64,000 bases of DNA from Sipunculus nudus (lineage: Eukaryota; Annelida; Sipuncula; Golfingiida; Sipunculidae). Below, in pieces: positions 20,670-32,500 of this stretch. Made by a program: the position numbers and the translations under genes. The first letter of the stretch is position 1. Every line of letters begins with the position of its first letter. The notes under the pieces are model-generated. The model was not told where the DNA came from. It did not search any database and saw only the letters and a program-made list of their open reading frames with translations. The stretch spans positions 36,933,229 to 36,997,228 of the forward strand of contig CM049314.1 in assembly GCA_026874595.1 (NCBI GenBank). Direction: 5' to 3'.

Positions 20670-21893
20670 TGGGGTCGGGGACAAAGGTCAACTCGAAGGC
20701 CATGTAGCGAGAATCCTTTAATTAGCATCAATGGGTGTAGTCTATGGCTTTGGTCCATGGATGGCGAACCAGAACAAATGTCTGGAATAACTTGTTCTGT
20801 CCAGGTATGCTTTCTCGTATCTTTTACACCATACATATTATAAATTCATATGCTTTCACTTTCTGCAAATTACCTTGATCTTATCTCAAGCTGCTTGTAG
20901 CTCTCTTTACAGAGAGTGGGCCCCAACCTTTTAGGGCGTTACGTACCAAGACTTCTTGGGTAAGACACAAAAAAGTTCCCTGTGTGTCTTCATTTGATTG
21001 GTATTTTTATTAAATATGACATTGATATTAAAAATTCAATTACAGATACATATACTGAAATAGTCTGAAAACAAGTGTTACCCTCTATAGTATAGTATAG
21101 TATGCAAATGTGCTTTTGAAGTATGTAAGGAACATCGCTAGGAAATTGGTTGATAGCCAGGTACGCTTCAACGAATTTTAAAGTTTGATGGAATTATTCA
21201 TATGAGACAAATATACCAAAAGGTAATTGAAAAGTAATTGTTCCAACAATTACTTTTCAAAAGCAATCGATCACAATTACAATTACAACCTATGATTAGA
21301 AAATGTAATCGATTACAATTACAATTACTTGAAAAAGTAATTGTAATTACAATTACTTCAATTACAATTACTTTTGGACCCAACTCTGCTCTATACTGAC
21401 ACACACTAAAATATATTCATTTAAAACAATTATTTCCAAATGTATTGTCATGCATTAACATCAGGTCTTTTCATTAAATATGACATTTGTATTAAAAATT
21501 CAATTGCAAATTCAAATACTGAAACAGACCGAAAAAATGTTTTACCCGCTATTACGACACACTAAAATATATTAATTTAAAGCAGTTATTTCCCAATGCA
21601 TCATCTTTCATATACATCAGATGATACAGGTAAGTCCTACATTCCGAGACCGGCTAACACCATGACCTAAAAAAGTTGTCTGTGCAAAGTACAACCAGCT
21701 GCAAAAAGCTGCTGCCTCTACATATTATATGGACAATGTATCAAGTGTACATTTGCTCTAGGCAGAAATGAGTAAACTTATTGAGAAATTATGGTAAAAT
21801 ACTGGTATGATCAGAATCATTACATACACATTCTTTGAATACATATGTATTTTGCATATGATGATTTTAAAATTCCTGGTACAGGTACATCCA
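20670..21893 (-). repeat. Gypsy 3' LTR with internal insertion/duplication
   Basis: It matches the other LTR over its whole length but is about 450 bp longer. The extra part (about 21095-21540) contains a hAT-like end (21220-21389) and a second copy of the TTAAATATGACATT to ACACACTAAAATATATT segment. Confidence 0.85.
21220..21389. mobile_element. hAT-like terminal fragment inside the LTR
   Basis: The right end on the minus strand reads CAGAGTTGGGTCCAAAAGTA, followed by repeated GTAATTGTAATT and GTAATCGATTAC subterminal motifs in both orientations. The same motif style occurs at both ends of the hAT element at 30337-32114. The left terminus is not clear. Confidence 0.55.
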
Positions 21894-21906
21894 CTCCTTC
21901 CTTTTT
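21894..21906 (-). other. Polypurine tract of the Gypsy element
   Basis: On the minus strand AAAAAGGAAGGAG ends directly at the LTR start TGGATGTACC. Confidence 0.75.
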
Positions 21907-22619
21907 GATGCTTCGTCCTCGAGCAATGTTTTAAACAGTATGAAAAATAATCAAAATTAAAGCATATCTAGAATGTTTCAACTAATGTACACACCAAAAA
22001 AATCAGCAAATTTAAAACAAACATAATAAATGTGATAAAATATGCTCTCAAGGTCGTAACGTTATATAAAAATCCTAAGAATAGATTTCTACATTTCTCT
22101 ACAACACTGATCTTGGCAATTTATGGGGATTACTGTGTTTTCCAGCTGTAATTCTTACAGTTGTTCTGGTTTGAGGTTGCTCGGTCACACCATCACTAGC
22201 TGTTCTTGAAGATTCTCTCTCGGTGTCAACTCGTTATATGTTGGGTGGAATAAGTCTGCATCGTTTGTTCCATCAGATTGCCTGAAAGATTGTCCTGAGT
22301 GTTAGATGTTCATCAGTACATCGTCCTGATCCGAACTACTTGAGTATGGGAGTGCTCCTGAGAACCTTTACCCGCCATTACTTAAATGTCCTTGGAACTT
22401 GTTGAACAGGCTTATCAGCTGGACAAAGTTTAAGTTCACTTCTGTTTACCCACTGATTTCGCAGTTCTAATCACAGGTTCGATGAAATAAATGTTTTTTT
22501 TATGATTGCAAGAGAGGTGTATTGTTCAGGGGAATATGCATCCTGGAACTTACTTTCCTTTCTAGCCATGGTCTCGTTTAAATACTTCAATGTCAACTGC
22601 TTAATGATGGTCTTTTGCA

Positions 22620-23330
22620 GTCCGTTCATAATATGCCTTGCGCTATTTGGTCTTTTGTTCCAGTCATCGTTGTGCTATTTAATGAATATCTTTCTGTTTT
22701 TCTTGATGCTTTACAGCCCAATCTAATACACTCTTTCTTGGTGTTGATATTGCTGAATGGTTCAATAAGTCTTCTTGGACAAGACTGTTGAAGCTGTGAG
22801 TTTCTCATCCATACATCAGGAAAAATGGAGAGAATCCGGTAGACTCATGGGAAATGGTATTGTAGAAGAATACTAATTCTTTAATAAATCAGTCCATTTT
22901 CATTTCATTTAGGGTGGTAACGACTTCAGTAAATTTTGCACATTCCTATTAAATCTCTCGCACTGGGCATTCCCCTGTGGTATGTATGCTGTTGTACGAG
23001 TTTTCTTGACGCCATATAGGTCACACGAATCCTTCGTAACCTTTGCTTCAAAGTCCAGTCCTTGGTCCTTGAAGTCTTTGAGGGGGGCCAAATTTCCTAA
23101 ACTAGTGGTTGACCAACACTCCTTCCACAGTTTTTGCTCTTTTGATCCCTAGTTGGAATAGAAATAGCATATTTGGTAAAGATGTCTGTAAGGACTATTG
23201 TCTTACCCATTGGAAGATTTTCCAAACTGAGTAAAATCCATGGCAACTATCTCTAATGGTTTGGAGGCAAAAAGGCCTAAGTAGACACTGGTATTTTATT
23301 GGTTTAGTCAGTAATTACCTCTTACACTGC
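22620..23330 (-). pseudogene. Gypsy integrase remnant
   Basis: A minus-strand segment at 22909-23091 reads FKDQGLDFEAKVTKDSCDLY, then KKTRTTAYIPQGNAQCERFN, the third part of the rve core with its glutamate (E of QCERFN). Further on (about 22790-22850) STGFSPFFLMYG matches the conserved GxSPxxLxxG block, followed by a stop. The upstream zinc finger and first catalytic motif are too decayed to call. Confidence 0.75.
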
Positions 23331-23565
23331 TCTACATAGTGTCTAATCTCTTGGTGCATTTTTGGCATGAAATATTTCTCTCTACTGAGCAACTAAGTTC
23401 TTTCAGCGCTCTGGTGTTCATAGTGGTTATGACACTCTTTCAATACTTGTTCTTTCGGTATCAAAGGGAGCAGTAACTGCTGCCGTTTGCCTTCCTGTGG
23501 GTCTTCAATTTCTCGAAATAGGATTCCCCTGGATTCTTTTAACCGACCCCATTGTTGGAATTATT

Positions 23566-24300
23566 TTATTTATTTATCCTCTGACTGTAAGATGGTTTTG
23601 CTCCTTTCTTCCAGAACTGCTTTATGTGGCCTATCATCATATCTTTATCATGAAGTTGTACCATTGCAGCAGGATTCATGAAAGGTAATGTGGTTGCTTT
23701 CAGTTCACTTTCTTCCTGCTCAAACACGTATCTGCTTTCTATGTGACGGATCACAGTTTCAAAGAATTTAATCCGAACCTCAGCTGGTACACTAGTCGAC
23801 TGCAGCGCCATGGCGCATGTGTTGATTACTTCCTCAGAATCCATGTCATTATCCCATGGTCTGTGTTTCTGGCGACTCAGAAAGTCTGCATTTGCATTTT
23901 CTTTACCCGATCTATATTTGAATGAGAAATTAAAAGGTGCAAGTGCTGCAACCAATCGTTGCTCCACAGCTGGTAATTTTCCACGTGCCATCAGTACCAC
24001 ACATGAACTTCTGATGAAATAATCTTTGAATTTATCTGCTACTGCCCATTTTAATGTCAACAGTTCTAACTTTCTGGAACTGTATCAGTCCTTGTACTTT
24101 TCTTCACCTCTCAAACTTCGGCCTGTATATGCTAAAACACACTTTACACCACCCTGTTTTTGGCTGAGCATAGCTCCAAGTCCATGGTCTGACGCATCAG
24201 TTTCAAGAATAAAAGGCTTGGTAAAATCAGCATTAGCCAGGATTGGTGTCAATGTTAGCTTGAATGCCTGATCATGGCAAGTTTCCCAATATGGCAACAC
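23566..24300 (-). pseudogene. Gypsy RNase H remnant
   Basis: The minus strand carries PFILETDASDHGLGAMLSQ (start of Gypsy RNase H, with the DAS aspartate), then VLAYTGRSLRGEEKYKD, a break, then LPAVEQRLVAALAPFNFSFK and KENANADFLSR (relative: xxNxxADALSR). At least one frameshift near 24070 separates the two parts. Confidence 0.85.
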
Positions 24301-24960
24301 TTGATTGTTCTTTCTCTAATGACCTTTCTTGTTCTTTATCGATGCAGATCCAACTCATGCAAAGGAGCAGCTGTTTTGGCAAAGTTCTGAACAAAGCTAC
24401 GATTTTTTTAACAAAATCGCCAAATCTTCTCAGTACACGCACAGTGGTTGGCACTTCGTATTGTTTTACTGCAACTACCTTTCCAGGATCAATACCATCT
24501 TTGACACAATATGACCCAAGTATGTCACCTCTAAATAGAGCACACGATTCAGCCTTAAGTTTGAGGGCTAAGGTACTGAAGACCTTCCCGAGCCTTTCCA
24601 GATGTTCTCTTATTGTGCTGGAGAAAATGATAATATCATCAAGGTAAACTAAAATAATACGGAAAGTATCCCCTCGGAAAAACTTATTCATCAGCCGTTG
24701 GAAAGTGCCTGGTGCTGTAGAAAATCCGAAGCGCATCCAACAAAACTGATATAAGCCCATCGGAGTTTTGAATGCAGTCTTCCTTCGGTTATCAGGTGCG
24801 ACCTCAATTTGATGATACGCTGAAGTTAATCCAGAGTTGTAAATTATTTGGCCACTGACAATGCATCCAAACACTCTTCAATCCAGGTAAGTGGAAAAGC
24901 ATCTTTCCGGATTTTGGTGTTCAACTTCCGGTAATCAACGCACATATGAATTTCACTATT
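24272..24960 (-). pseudogene. Gypsy reverse transcriptase remnant
   Basis: A 200-codon minus-strand stretch contains the order expected of Ty3/Gypsy reverse transcriptase: YHQIEVAPDNRRKTAFKTP, then FGFSTAPGTFQRLMN, then the active-site box VYLDDIIIFS (YLDD), then HLERLGKVFSTL. Sequence near 24880-24960 matches the preceding PDPRIQDCI-like and DYRKLN-like blocks with shifts. It is the best preserved part of the element, but the flanking parts are broken. Confidence 0.9.
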
Positions 24961-25399
24961 CTTTTAACGTACTATTGCGATAGGGAAGCATAGTCTGAGT
25001 TTCTTTCTTCAATAATACCTTGATAAAGGAGGTCAATAAGGTGTTCTTGAGCATCCTGCTACAACTCAGGTGGAATTCTTTGTATGGTTGGACGACAGGA
25101 GCATCATCAGTTGTGTTAATGCAATGCTGAATTGTCTGGGTACAACCCAGCGTTTGGCAAGAAATACATCTCGATGCCTTAAGAATGCCGCTTTCACCTG
25201 GTCTAATTCGTCTATTGTTCCAACAAATCCTCTTTTGGCATTTTGTCACTGTTTCTTTCCGTACTAGGCTCAGGTATATTTTCATGACCTGAACAATTAA
25301 CAATGACACTCTTCTCACCGCAGGACAGGTATAGTGTACTCCTCCTTTCCGACACAACTTCCACCATGTGACACATTCCACATCTGGTTCCTGAAGTAA

Positions 25400-25990
25400 T
25401 TTTCAGCATTTTATCCCGGTTTGACATCCTGAATTGTCGGCTGGGTTTCTGCGACTAGGCCTGGTACCACATATGAACTGCTTATGATACCCTTTTCAAA
25501 TGGTTCAACCAAACACACTTCAACTAGAACAGGAGTGGTGATAGGTACATCTGTGATGGCGCCCGCTGGTTGGACATGACTTGCATCCTGTCTCCCGTGC
25601 AAATCCTACAATGGAAGAAAGCTTTTCCATGATGGTATGCGTATCCTTCTCTTCTGCACACAGCAATGGTGCAAACTGAGGCAGATGTTGCAGTATGTTA
25701 GTTTCTAAGCCCCCTGGAACCTCAGCCCTCATTCGATCTGCGCCTGGAATGTCCTTTACCACTAGAACTCCTACTGGCAGTACTGTAGTTCCACTATCTG
25801 TGACATCAGCAAGGAATAACCCTTCATATGGTAAAACAAACCCATTTGTCCCATTGATCTTAAACCAATCAGTCGCACTGTGAAATTGTTGTATTACTGG
25901 TTGCAAATGTCTCCTGAGAATTCCTCACAAATCATGGAAATCTGAAAAAAACCTGTGTCAACTAATGCTAAAATACTCTGATAACATATC
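25400..25990 (-). pseudogene. Gypsy protease and linker remnant
   Basis: Near 25960 the minus strand reads ILALVDTGFFQIS, the aspartic protease DTG motif. A 128-codon frame then continues with WFKINGTNGFVLPYEG and VLVVKDIPGADRMRAEVPGG, as in the protease tail and spacer before reverse transcriptase of this Gypsy group. It is interrupted by stops before 25400. Confidence 0.7.
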
Positions 25991-27800
25991 TGAATTTAAG
26001 TTACAGGTTTCCCTCCTACCGTTTTCTGAGTAAACTTTTGCACGGGTTTTTGATGTGGGGCCTCATTTACGTTGCGTCGTTTCATCGTTTGGCCAGCACC
26101 ATCGATGGGACGTTCCAGTTTGGGATTTGCGCGGGGTAGTTGTCCCGAGGAGTTTGGAAGGTCAAATGAGTCCCGTTTGCTGCTCCCTGTGGTCCCTGAA
26201 CGTCACAAGTAGACACTGACGGAGGTGGTAGTGCAGTACTCTCTAGAGGATCTGGCATCCTGGAACTGAATGGTAATACCCAGGCATTTGGTAAGGGTTG
26301 TATGGATGCATGGGTACTTGCATAAGATGAGCAGCTTGGGTTCTCACCTACTTTTCCATCTTGGTCCTCATTTTGAGCAGTCTCTCTTCATATGTCCAAC
26401 TTCTCCGCAAAAGTAACATTATATCCTGGGGTCCACTTGAAGCGTGGTTTTCATCCAATAGTCTAGCAAGAAGCTGCTAATGTTTATCTAGTTGAGCTTA
26501 TTGCTTCCTCTGCAGAGTAAGCAAGTCAATAATCTGTTTTGAAGGGTTCCTGACTCCTCACTGGCTGCAGTTACACATGTCCTGTTGGCTCAGGCATCAG
26601 TCTTAGTTTGTTATCCTGCTTGCCATAAGGGTGCCTCTTCTCTTATCTTGGAGAATGTCAACTAGTCATTGGACCTTATCGTGTCCCAACTGACTCGACG
26701 GAGATTAATGTCCTGGACATTTACTGCGAATTTACTTCTCAAGGCCTTATCCTTATTGGCAAAAATCTCACTGCTAACTTTCAGAACGCTTTCAAACAGT
26801 TCCATGAGACTGTACAAAAAGTCTTGAATACTTTCATCCTATTTCTGCCATCTATTGTTATAAAGATTTTTTTTTTTATTTCAGAAAGGGCCATTTTCTC
26901 GCCTAAAGCAGAGCTCGGGATATCAAATATCTGCTTTGCAGTCATCCTCTTTTCTTTTGGAACATATTCAACTTCAATAAGGTCTTCACCTTCCAAGCTG
27001 CTTAGTATTATAGGAGAGCTATATATCGCTCAATAAATGTGATCCATCGACCTAGTTCTTGCCTGTTCCCATCAACATTTTAACATTGGACACTGTCAGG
27101 GAAGTCTGTACCACTACCTTCGGTGTAACCCTAGCCCCTACAAACTCCTCTTTAAGTTGATGAAACTGATTCTGTAGTCCTCCAAGGTTGTCATGATTAC
27201 AAGGACTACAATCTCAAAATATCAAACAGCTTCAGTTGTCGACTACTACATATATCTATGTGTGAGTAGATTGGCTGATGCCAACAAACAAACATCAGTC
27301 CTCTGACTTTGATCCTTGTACATTTAAAATAAGTCGCCTAACCTGAGACTAAATTATTCACCGATTATGCAAAAAAAAAGAAAGAAACAGTGCTGGCCAC
27401 CCAAAGAAAACAATATGCAACTCATTCAGTTCAGAGAACCATAACAAAATTATCAGCACAAACTAAACTAAAGCACAACTAAAGTTATAATTCATCAGGT
27501 TATAAAAAAAAGTGTTGCAGGGTGCCAATGGAACAACAGACCGTGCATAAACCATAATACTGCTGTAATAATATTTTGTTAAGTAATCAAGTATGGATCA
27601 GATGAATAATAGCTTAAATGTATGATGCAAACTAATAAAATACAGCAGGAAATTAGCTTATTAAAATTTGTATGTTACTTATCCGAAATTGTCTTCTCCG
27701 CTCTCGCTAGCCATCAAGGAGAACCTGACAGTCAGTCCTTGGGTATCACACCAACGCACACATTTCAGATCACCAATGTCTATCATGTTAACTTGGAGTG
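25991..27800 (-). pseudogene. Gypsy gag-like region, strongly decayed
   Basis: By position between primer site and protease this should be gag. One fragment (26781-26996, minus) is rich in Lys and Glu (EYVPKEKRMTAKQIFD). No clear zinc knuckle survives, although 26380-26410 could hold one. The assignment is by position only. Confidence 0.5.
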
Positions 27801-27837
27801 ACAAGGTATCCCACTTCTGACACCAAAGATATAACCG

Positions 27838-28611
27838 TGGGGTCGGGGACAAAGGTCATATAGAAGGCCATGATACGAGAATCCTTTTAGTAGCATCTAT
27901 GGTTGAAGTCTATGGCGATGGTCCATGGCTGGCGAACCAGAACAAATGTTTGAAATAATTTGTTCTGTACAGGTATTCTTTCTCGTATATTGTACGCCAT
28001 ATATATAATAAACTCATATATGCTATCACTCCTTGCAAACTCCCTGGATATTGATCTTATCTCAAGCTGCTTGCAGCTCTATTTACAGACAGTGGGCCAA
28101 GGCGAGGACCCCACCCGTTACATACCAAGACTACTGGATCATGACACACACACAAAAAAAAGTTCCCTGTGTGTCTTAATTTTATAGGTCTTTTTATTAA
28201 ATATGACATTGGTATTAAAAATGCAATTACAGATACAAATACTGAAATAGGCTGAAAAATGCTTTACCCTCTTTACTGGCACACACTATAATATATATTC
28301 ATTCATAACAATTATTTCCCAATGTATTCTTATGCACAAACATTAGGTGATTCCCAGACGGCTAACGCAATGACCTAAAAAAGGTGTTTCTGCAAAGCGT
28401 AAGTCTCTGCAAAGTACAACCAGCCTGCTAAAAGCTGCTGCCTCTATATATTATTGGGACAATGTATCAGTTGTACATTTGCACTAGACAGAAATGAGTA
28501 AATTTATTGAGGCATTATGGTAAAATACTGGTATGATCAGAATCATTACATTCAAATTTTATAAATATTTTGCATATGGTAATTTCAAAATGCCTGGTAC
28601 AGGTACATCCA
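27838..28611 (-). repeat. Gypsy 5' LTR
   Basis: 774 bp, TGGGG...ATCCA on the plus strand. It matches 20670-21893 apart from the latter's insertion. The AAAAGTTCCCTGTGTGTCTT block and the AGAAATGAGTAAA block are shared. The divergence is visible by eye, so the insertion is not recent. Confidence 0.88.
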
Positions 28612-28623
28612 CCTACATCAATT

Positions 28624-28790
28624 GATATAATATAATATAATATAATATAATATAATATAATATAATATAATATAATATATAACAATATATTAAAGTATAA
28701 TATAATATAATTTGATATTATATAATATAATTTAATATAATATAACAAAATATAATATAAAATGATACAATATAATATAATATATTTGTA
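28624..28790. repeat. (TATAA)n simple repeat
   Basis: A run of about ten perfect TATAA units followed by imperfect ones. The open frame on the minus strand here (Tyr/Ile/Leu runs) is produced by the repeat. Confidence 0.97.
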
Positions 28791-29304
28791 TTTTATTGTA
28801 TACCGGGATATAGAACGGTGAGAAGCTCACGTAAACACTCATACATCATTTTTTTTCACTGGAAATACACATAAATGTTTTTATTCCTCTGTTTTGATTT
28901 TATTTATAAATAATATTTTTTTCTAGTTTGACTTTCATGGATTGGGCTAGTATGTTTTACGACAACTGAGATTGACGTCATGCTTAGCATCCACCATTCG
29001 ACTTCCGACATTCGGCTTTTAGTTCGTACCTTGACCTTTAAAGTACACAAGGCCACATCTGTCAATACTAAAATTCAAACTTAATAAAATCATTCACTCC
29101 CTGTTCTTCTTGTATGCGAACAAAACTCTAACATTGATCCATGCTGTAAGTATTTTATAACACGTGAAGAATTACAAATTTCCAGCGAAATAAAGTTGGT
29201 CATTTAGTGCGGGTTTACTGTGACCTTCACCTTACCGGTGCCTCCAAGGTTGTGTTGACTGACAGGTCTGAGTTTCTGGTGAGCAGACGAACTCGTAAAC
29301 AGCA

Positions 29305-29508
29305 ATGTCGTGCTTTCTGAGAGGAACAGGCGCTCTGCTGCAGCGCGTGGTGAGATACCAGAATGTCGTGGAGACCAGCATCACACGCAGATGGGATGCC
29401 ACGACCACAGCAGCTCATACGCTGGCAGTGAGAAGGAAAATAGAAGAAACGAGGGAGAGAGCCATGCTCGGTGGAGGCACCAAGAGGATAGAGAAACAAC
29501 ACCAGAAG
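29305..29508 (+). CDS. PCCB: PCCB exon 1
   Basis: It encodes 68 codons with the probable mitochondrial leader ([20 protein letters not shown]) and the start of the mature protein ([20 protein letters not shown]). The donor AAG|GTGAGT follows 29508. The ATG is chosen because the alignment to known PCCB begins just after it and no longer upstream frame is seen. Confidence 0.92.
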
Positions 29509-32500
29509 GTGAGTGAACTTCAACGTCAAAAATAGTACCAACACCCACGCTCCCGTCATCAAAATACCCACTCAAATATCATTATATTACTCAAAATATC
29601 ATTTCAGATGTGATAATAAAGATAAATTCATGAGAAAGTCTGATAACAATTGACATGATTTTATGAATATTAATTAATATATCATTTATAAATATATCTA
29701 TGTACGTTTTTTATGCATACAAAACAATATTGATTGATCAATTAAAGCACATGATTGTTGAATTTATAATTAACATTTTTTTTATCAAGATCATATCAAA
29801 TGAGGCAATATATATTTGTATTTATAATTTTATTTAATTAATTTTAAATAATAAATTTGTAATATCTTAGTTTATTTAATGTGCAAGTATATTTTTTAGT
29901 TAAAGATTGTATTAATATGCTAGCTGTGTCTATAATATTCCGTTGGTGTTCTAGGTAATGTCTGATGACAGTGATAAACCTGGGCAGGGTTGAGGTCAGG
30001 TACTTGACCTCAATCCATACCTGGAAGTGGAACTGAAGTATATATACCTTACTTCAGATACATGTACAATACTCAAAATGAATATCAGGCTTGGGTCAAA
30101 TAAATGTACAGAGCTGTCATCAGAGTTGTCTACTGTAGGCAGGTGTAATTAACAAGCTTGAGTCCTTGCATCCTTTGAAGTTGTGTGTACTGTCTGGGCT
30201 GGTAGCATGCTGGTCTACCTCCAGCCTCCACACAGGAAGATTATTGTGGCATTATCAGCATATTCATTGCACATTAATGAACAACCAGCAAAGGATATAT
30301 GAATAGGGTTATGAGGGTCCAAGTGTCCGATTGGACCAGACACGGGGTGATTACTTTGTAAATGTAATCTATTTTGATTACGATTACATAGGAAAAGTAA
30401 TTGATTATGATTACGATTAGATTGCTGAAAAAAATAAATGTGTGCATAAAATTAAATAAAATAATGTGAGAAAAAATGTAGATCAATCAGTTACAAAAAG
30501 CAACAGTTTTTGATGTCCATGATGATCTTCACGAAAGATACTGGCAATCACAAATGCAGCAGCAGTCAGGCCAGAAAATTTTGCCAGCTACACTATACAA
30601 TCTCTCCACTGGGGCAGATGTGGCAGGAACAGTCAAACACTTCCTAGCATGCTGTGACAGCAGTGGGAATGTGGGAGAGCTGGAGTGCCAAAACTTGATT
30701 GGGTCTGTAGATTCTGGAAGGCAGGCTTGCCTTAGGTAATCTTCTATCTCTCCTGCCACTCGAGAGGATTTAGGAGAACCTGATAGGGCTTCGTTGTTGC
30801 TGTCCATGAAACCAAACAGCTTGCGATGTTAAACTGGAGGAGATGAGGCTGACACAGGATAGACATGTGATTCCTCAGATGGACTCAGGCGTCATGCTTC
30901 TGCCAGAAGCTTCATCTTCTCAGCTGCTGCTTCATTCTGGTCCTTGCACCACGCCAGCTTGAACCTTGGATCAAGTGTAGCTGCCATCCTGAAAGAGGAT
31001 CTCTACTCACATACACTAAGTCCTCTGTTAATGGACTTTCTCAGAGTGGACAACAATTTACAGCTGAACTTGGTGCTGATTTCTTCTAACTCAGCGCGAA
31101 GACCACGAACCAAAGAAATACCAGACTTGATGTCACCACCATGTCACCTTGAGTAGAGTCTGTAGCAGATTCTAACGGAACAAGAATTTCTCACAATTCT
31201 TGAAGGAAGACTCTGTCATGGGAACTGAGCTCAACTCTTGTGTCCAGTGAGTACAGTTTTTCCTTAGGAGAACAGAGTGAATCATACTTATTTCAGAGTT
31301 CCACCTGGTAACATTAGCGGCCTGTAGCTTATGATAACCATCCAGGAGATCAGAACTGACTTGTGAAACTATTTGTGAAGCCCCTGTAATGACATTTTGG
31401 AGTGAGCCAGCTTCTTTCATGCCATCTCTAACCACTAACTTGATGGTATAGGCAAAACAACCATCATGCTATGCTATATTAGTGAACATGTCCTCATCAG
31501 GCTCTGTGATATCCATTTGGTCACTGCCTGCACAGTCATCAGAATCTGTGTCACTTCATTTTTAAAGGGGTGGGTGTGATAAAGCAAGGAAGGCGAAACA
31601 CTTTTTCCATATTTGCCGCATTGTCTGATATGACATACAAGTGTTATTTTCTTTCCAATCTCAAAATCACTGATGACTTCTTCATAATGTGCAATGATAT
31701 TGTCTGCGGTGTGTCTCCCTGAGAATCGCTTGCATGCAAGTATGGCACTTTGCCGGTTCCACTCTTGAATAAAATGAACAGAAATCCCAAGTCCATCAGA
31801 TACATATCCTATCACTGATTCCTTTGATGGCTGAAAACATAGCTCAGTTAAACATTCTCATTTATGTTTTTAATCACCAGTAACCATGAATGGTCATGTT
31901 ATAAAGAAACATTTATTGTAGCTATTTAAACTTGAAATATAAAAAAAAAACAATCAGTGTAATCATATATAATCACGATGATTATGATTATATGGGCAAA
32001 GTTATTGATTATGATTACATTGCTGAAAAAAATAAATGTAATTGATTACAATTACTAAAAAACATAATCAATTACAATTGATTACAGTTACTGATTCTGA
32101 TTACCACATGTCTGGATGGGACAGGCAAATTTCTGGCTTTAGCACCTGTAGAAGTAACTGACCATTCACAGCTGCCACAAACAAACCCATCAGCTGTGTA
32201 AACACTGTGCTGATAACTGAGGCTGACATTTCCCTTTAAGCAAATATTCATATAATGACATGATTTCTAATCATACAATATGATAATTGCATAAAATACA
32301 GGAAAGATTCAATTTTACATTACCCTTCAAAATATCATCTCCCATTAGGAAGCTCTAAACTCAGATGGAACTCCCAAAATATTTTTGATGAGGGTCCTTG
32401 GCTCTTCAAATTTTCTTCCTTGTGAAAGCCCTGGGGCTGCTCAAATGCCTGTGACCCATTGGTCCCTTCTTCATGATTATGTTTTGGTCAGAAAAACAAA

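Larger units (their letters stand above)
20670..28611 (-). mobile_element. Decayed Ty3/Gypsy LTR retrotransposon, reversed
   Basis: Direct LTRs lie at 20670-21893 and 27838-28611, starting TGGGGTCGGGG and ending GTACATCCA on the plus strand. On the minus strand the internal order is gag-like, protease, reverse transcriptase, RNase H, integrase, the standard Ty3/Gypsy order. A purine tract abuts the left LTR and a primer-site-like TGGTGTCAGAAGTGGGAT (27808-27825, minus strand) lies 12 bases inside the right LTR. Many stops and shifts make it inactive. No matching target duplication was found at the outer edges. Confidence 0.9.

Noticed and set aside
28515-28748. 77-codon minus-strand frame of Tyr, Ile and Leu
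   Set aside because: Produced by the (TATAA)n simple repeat.
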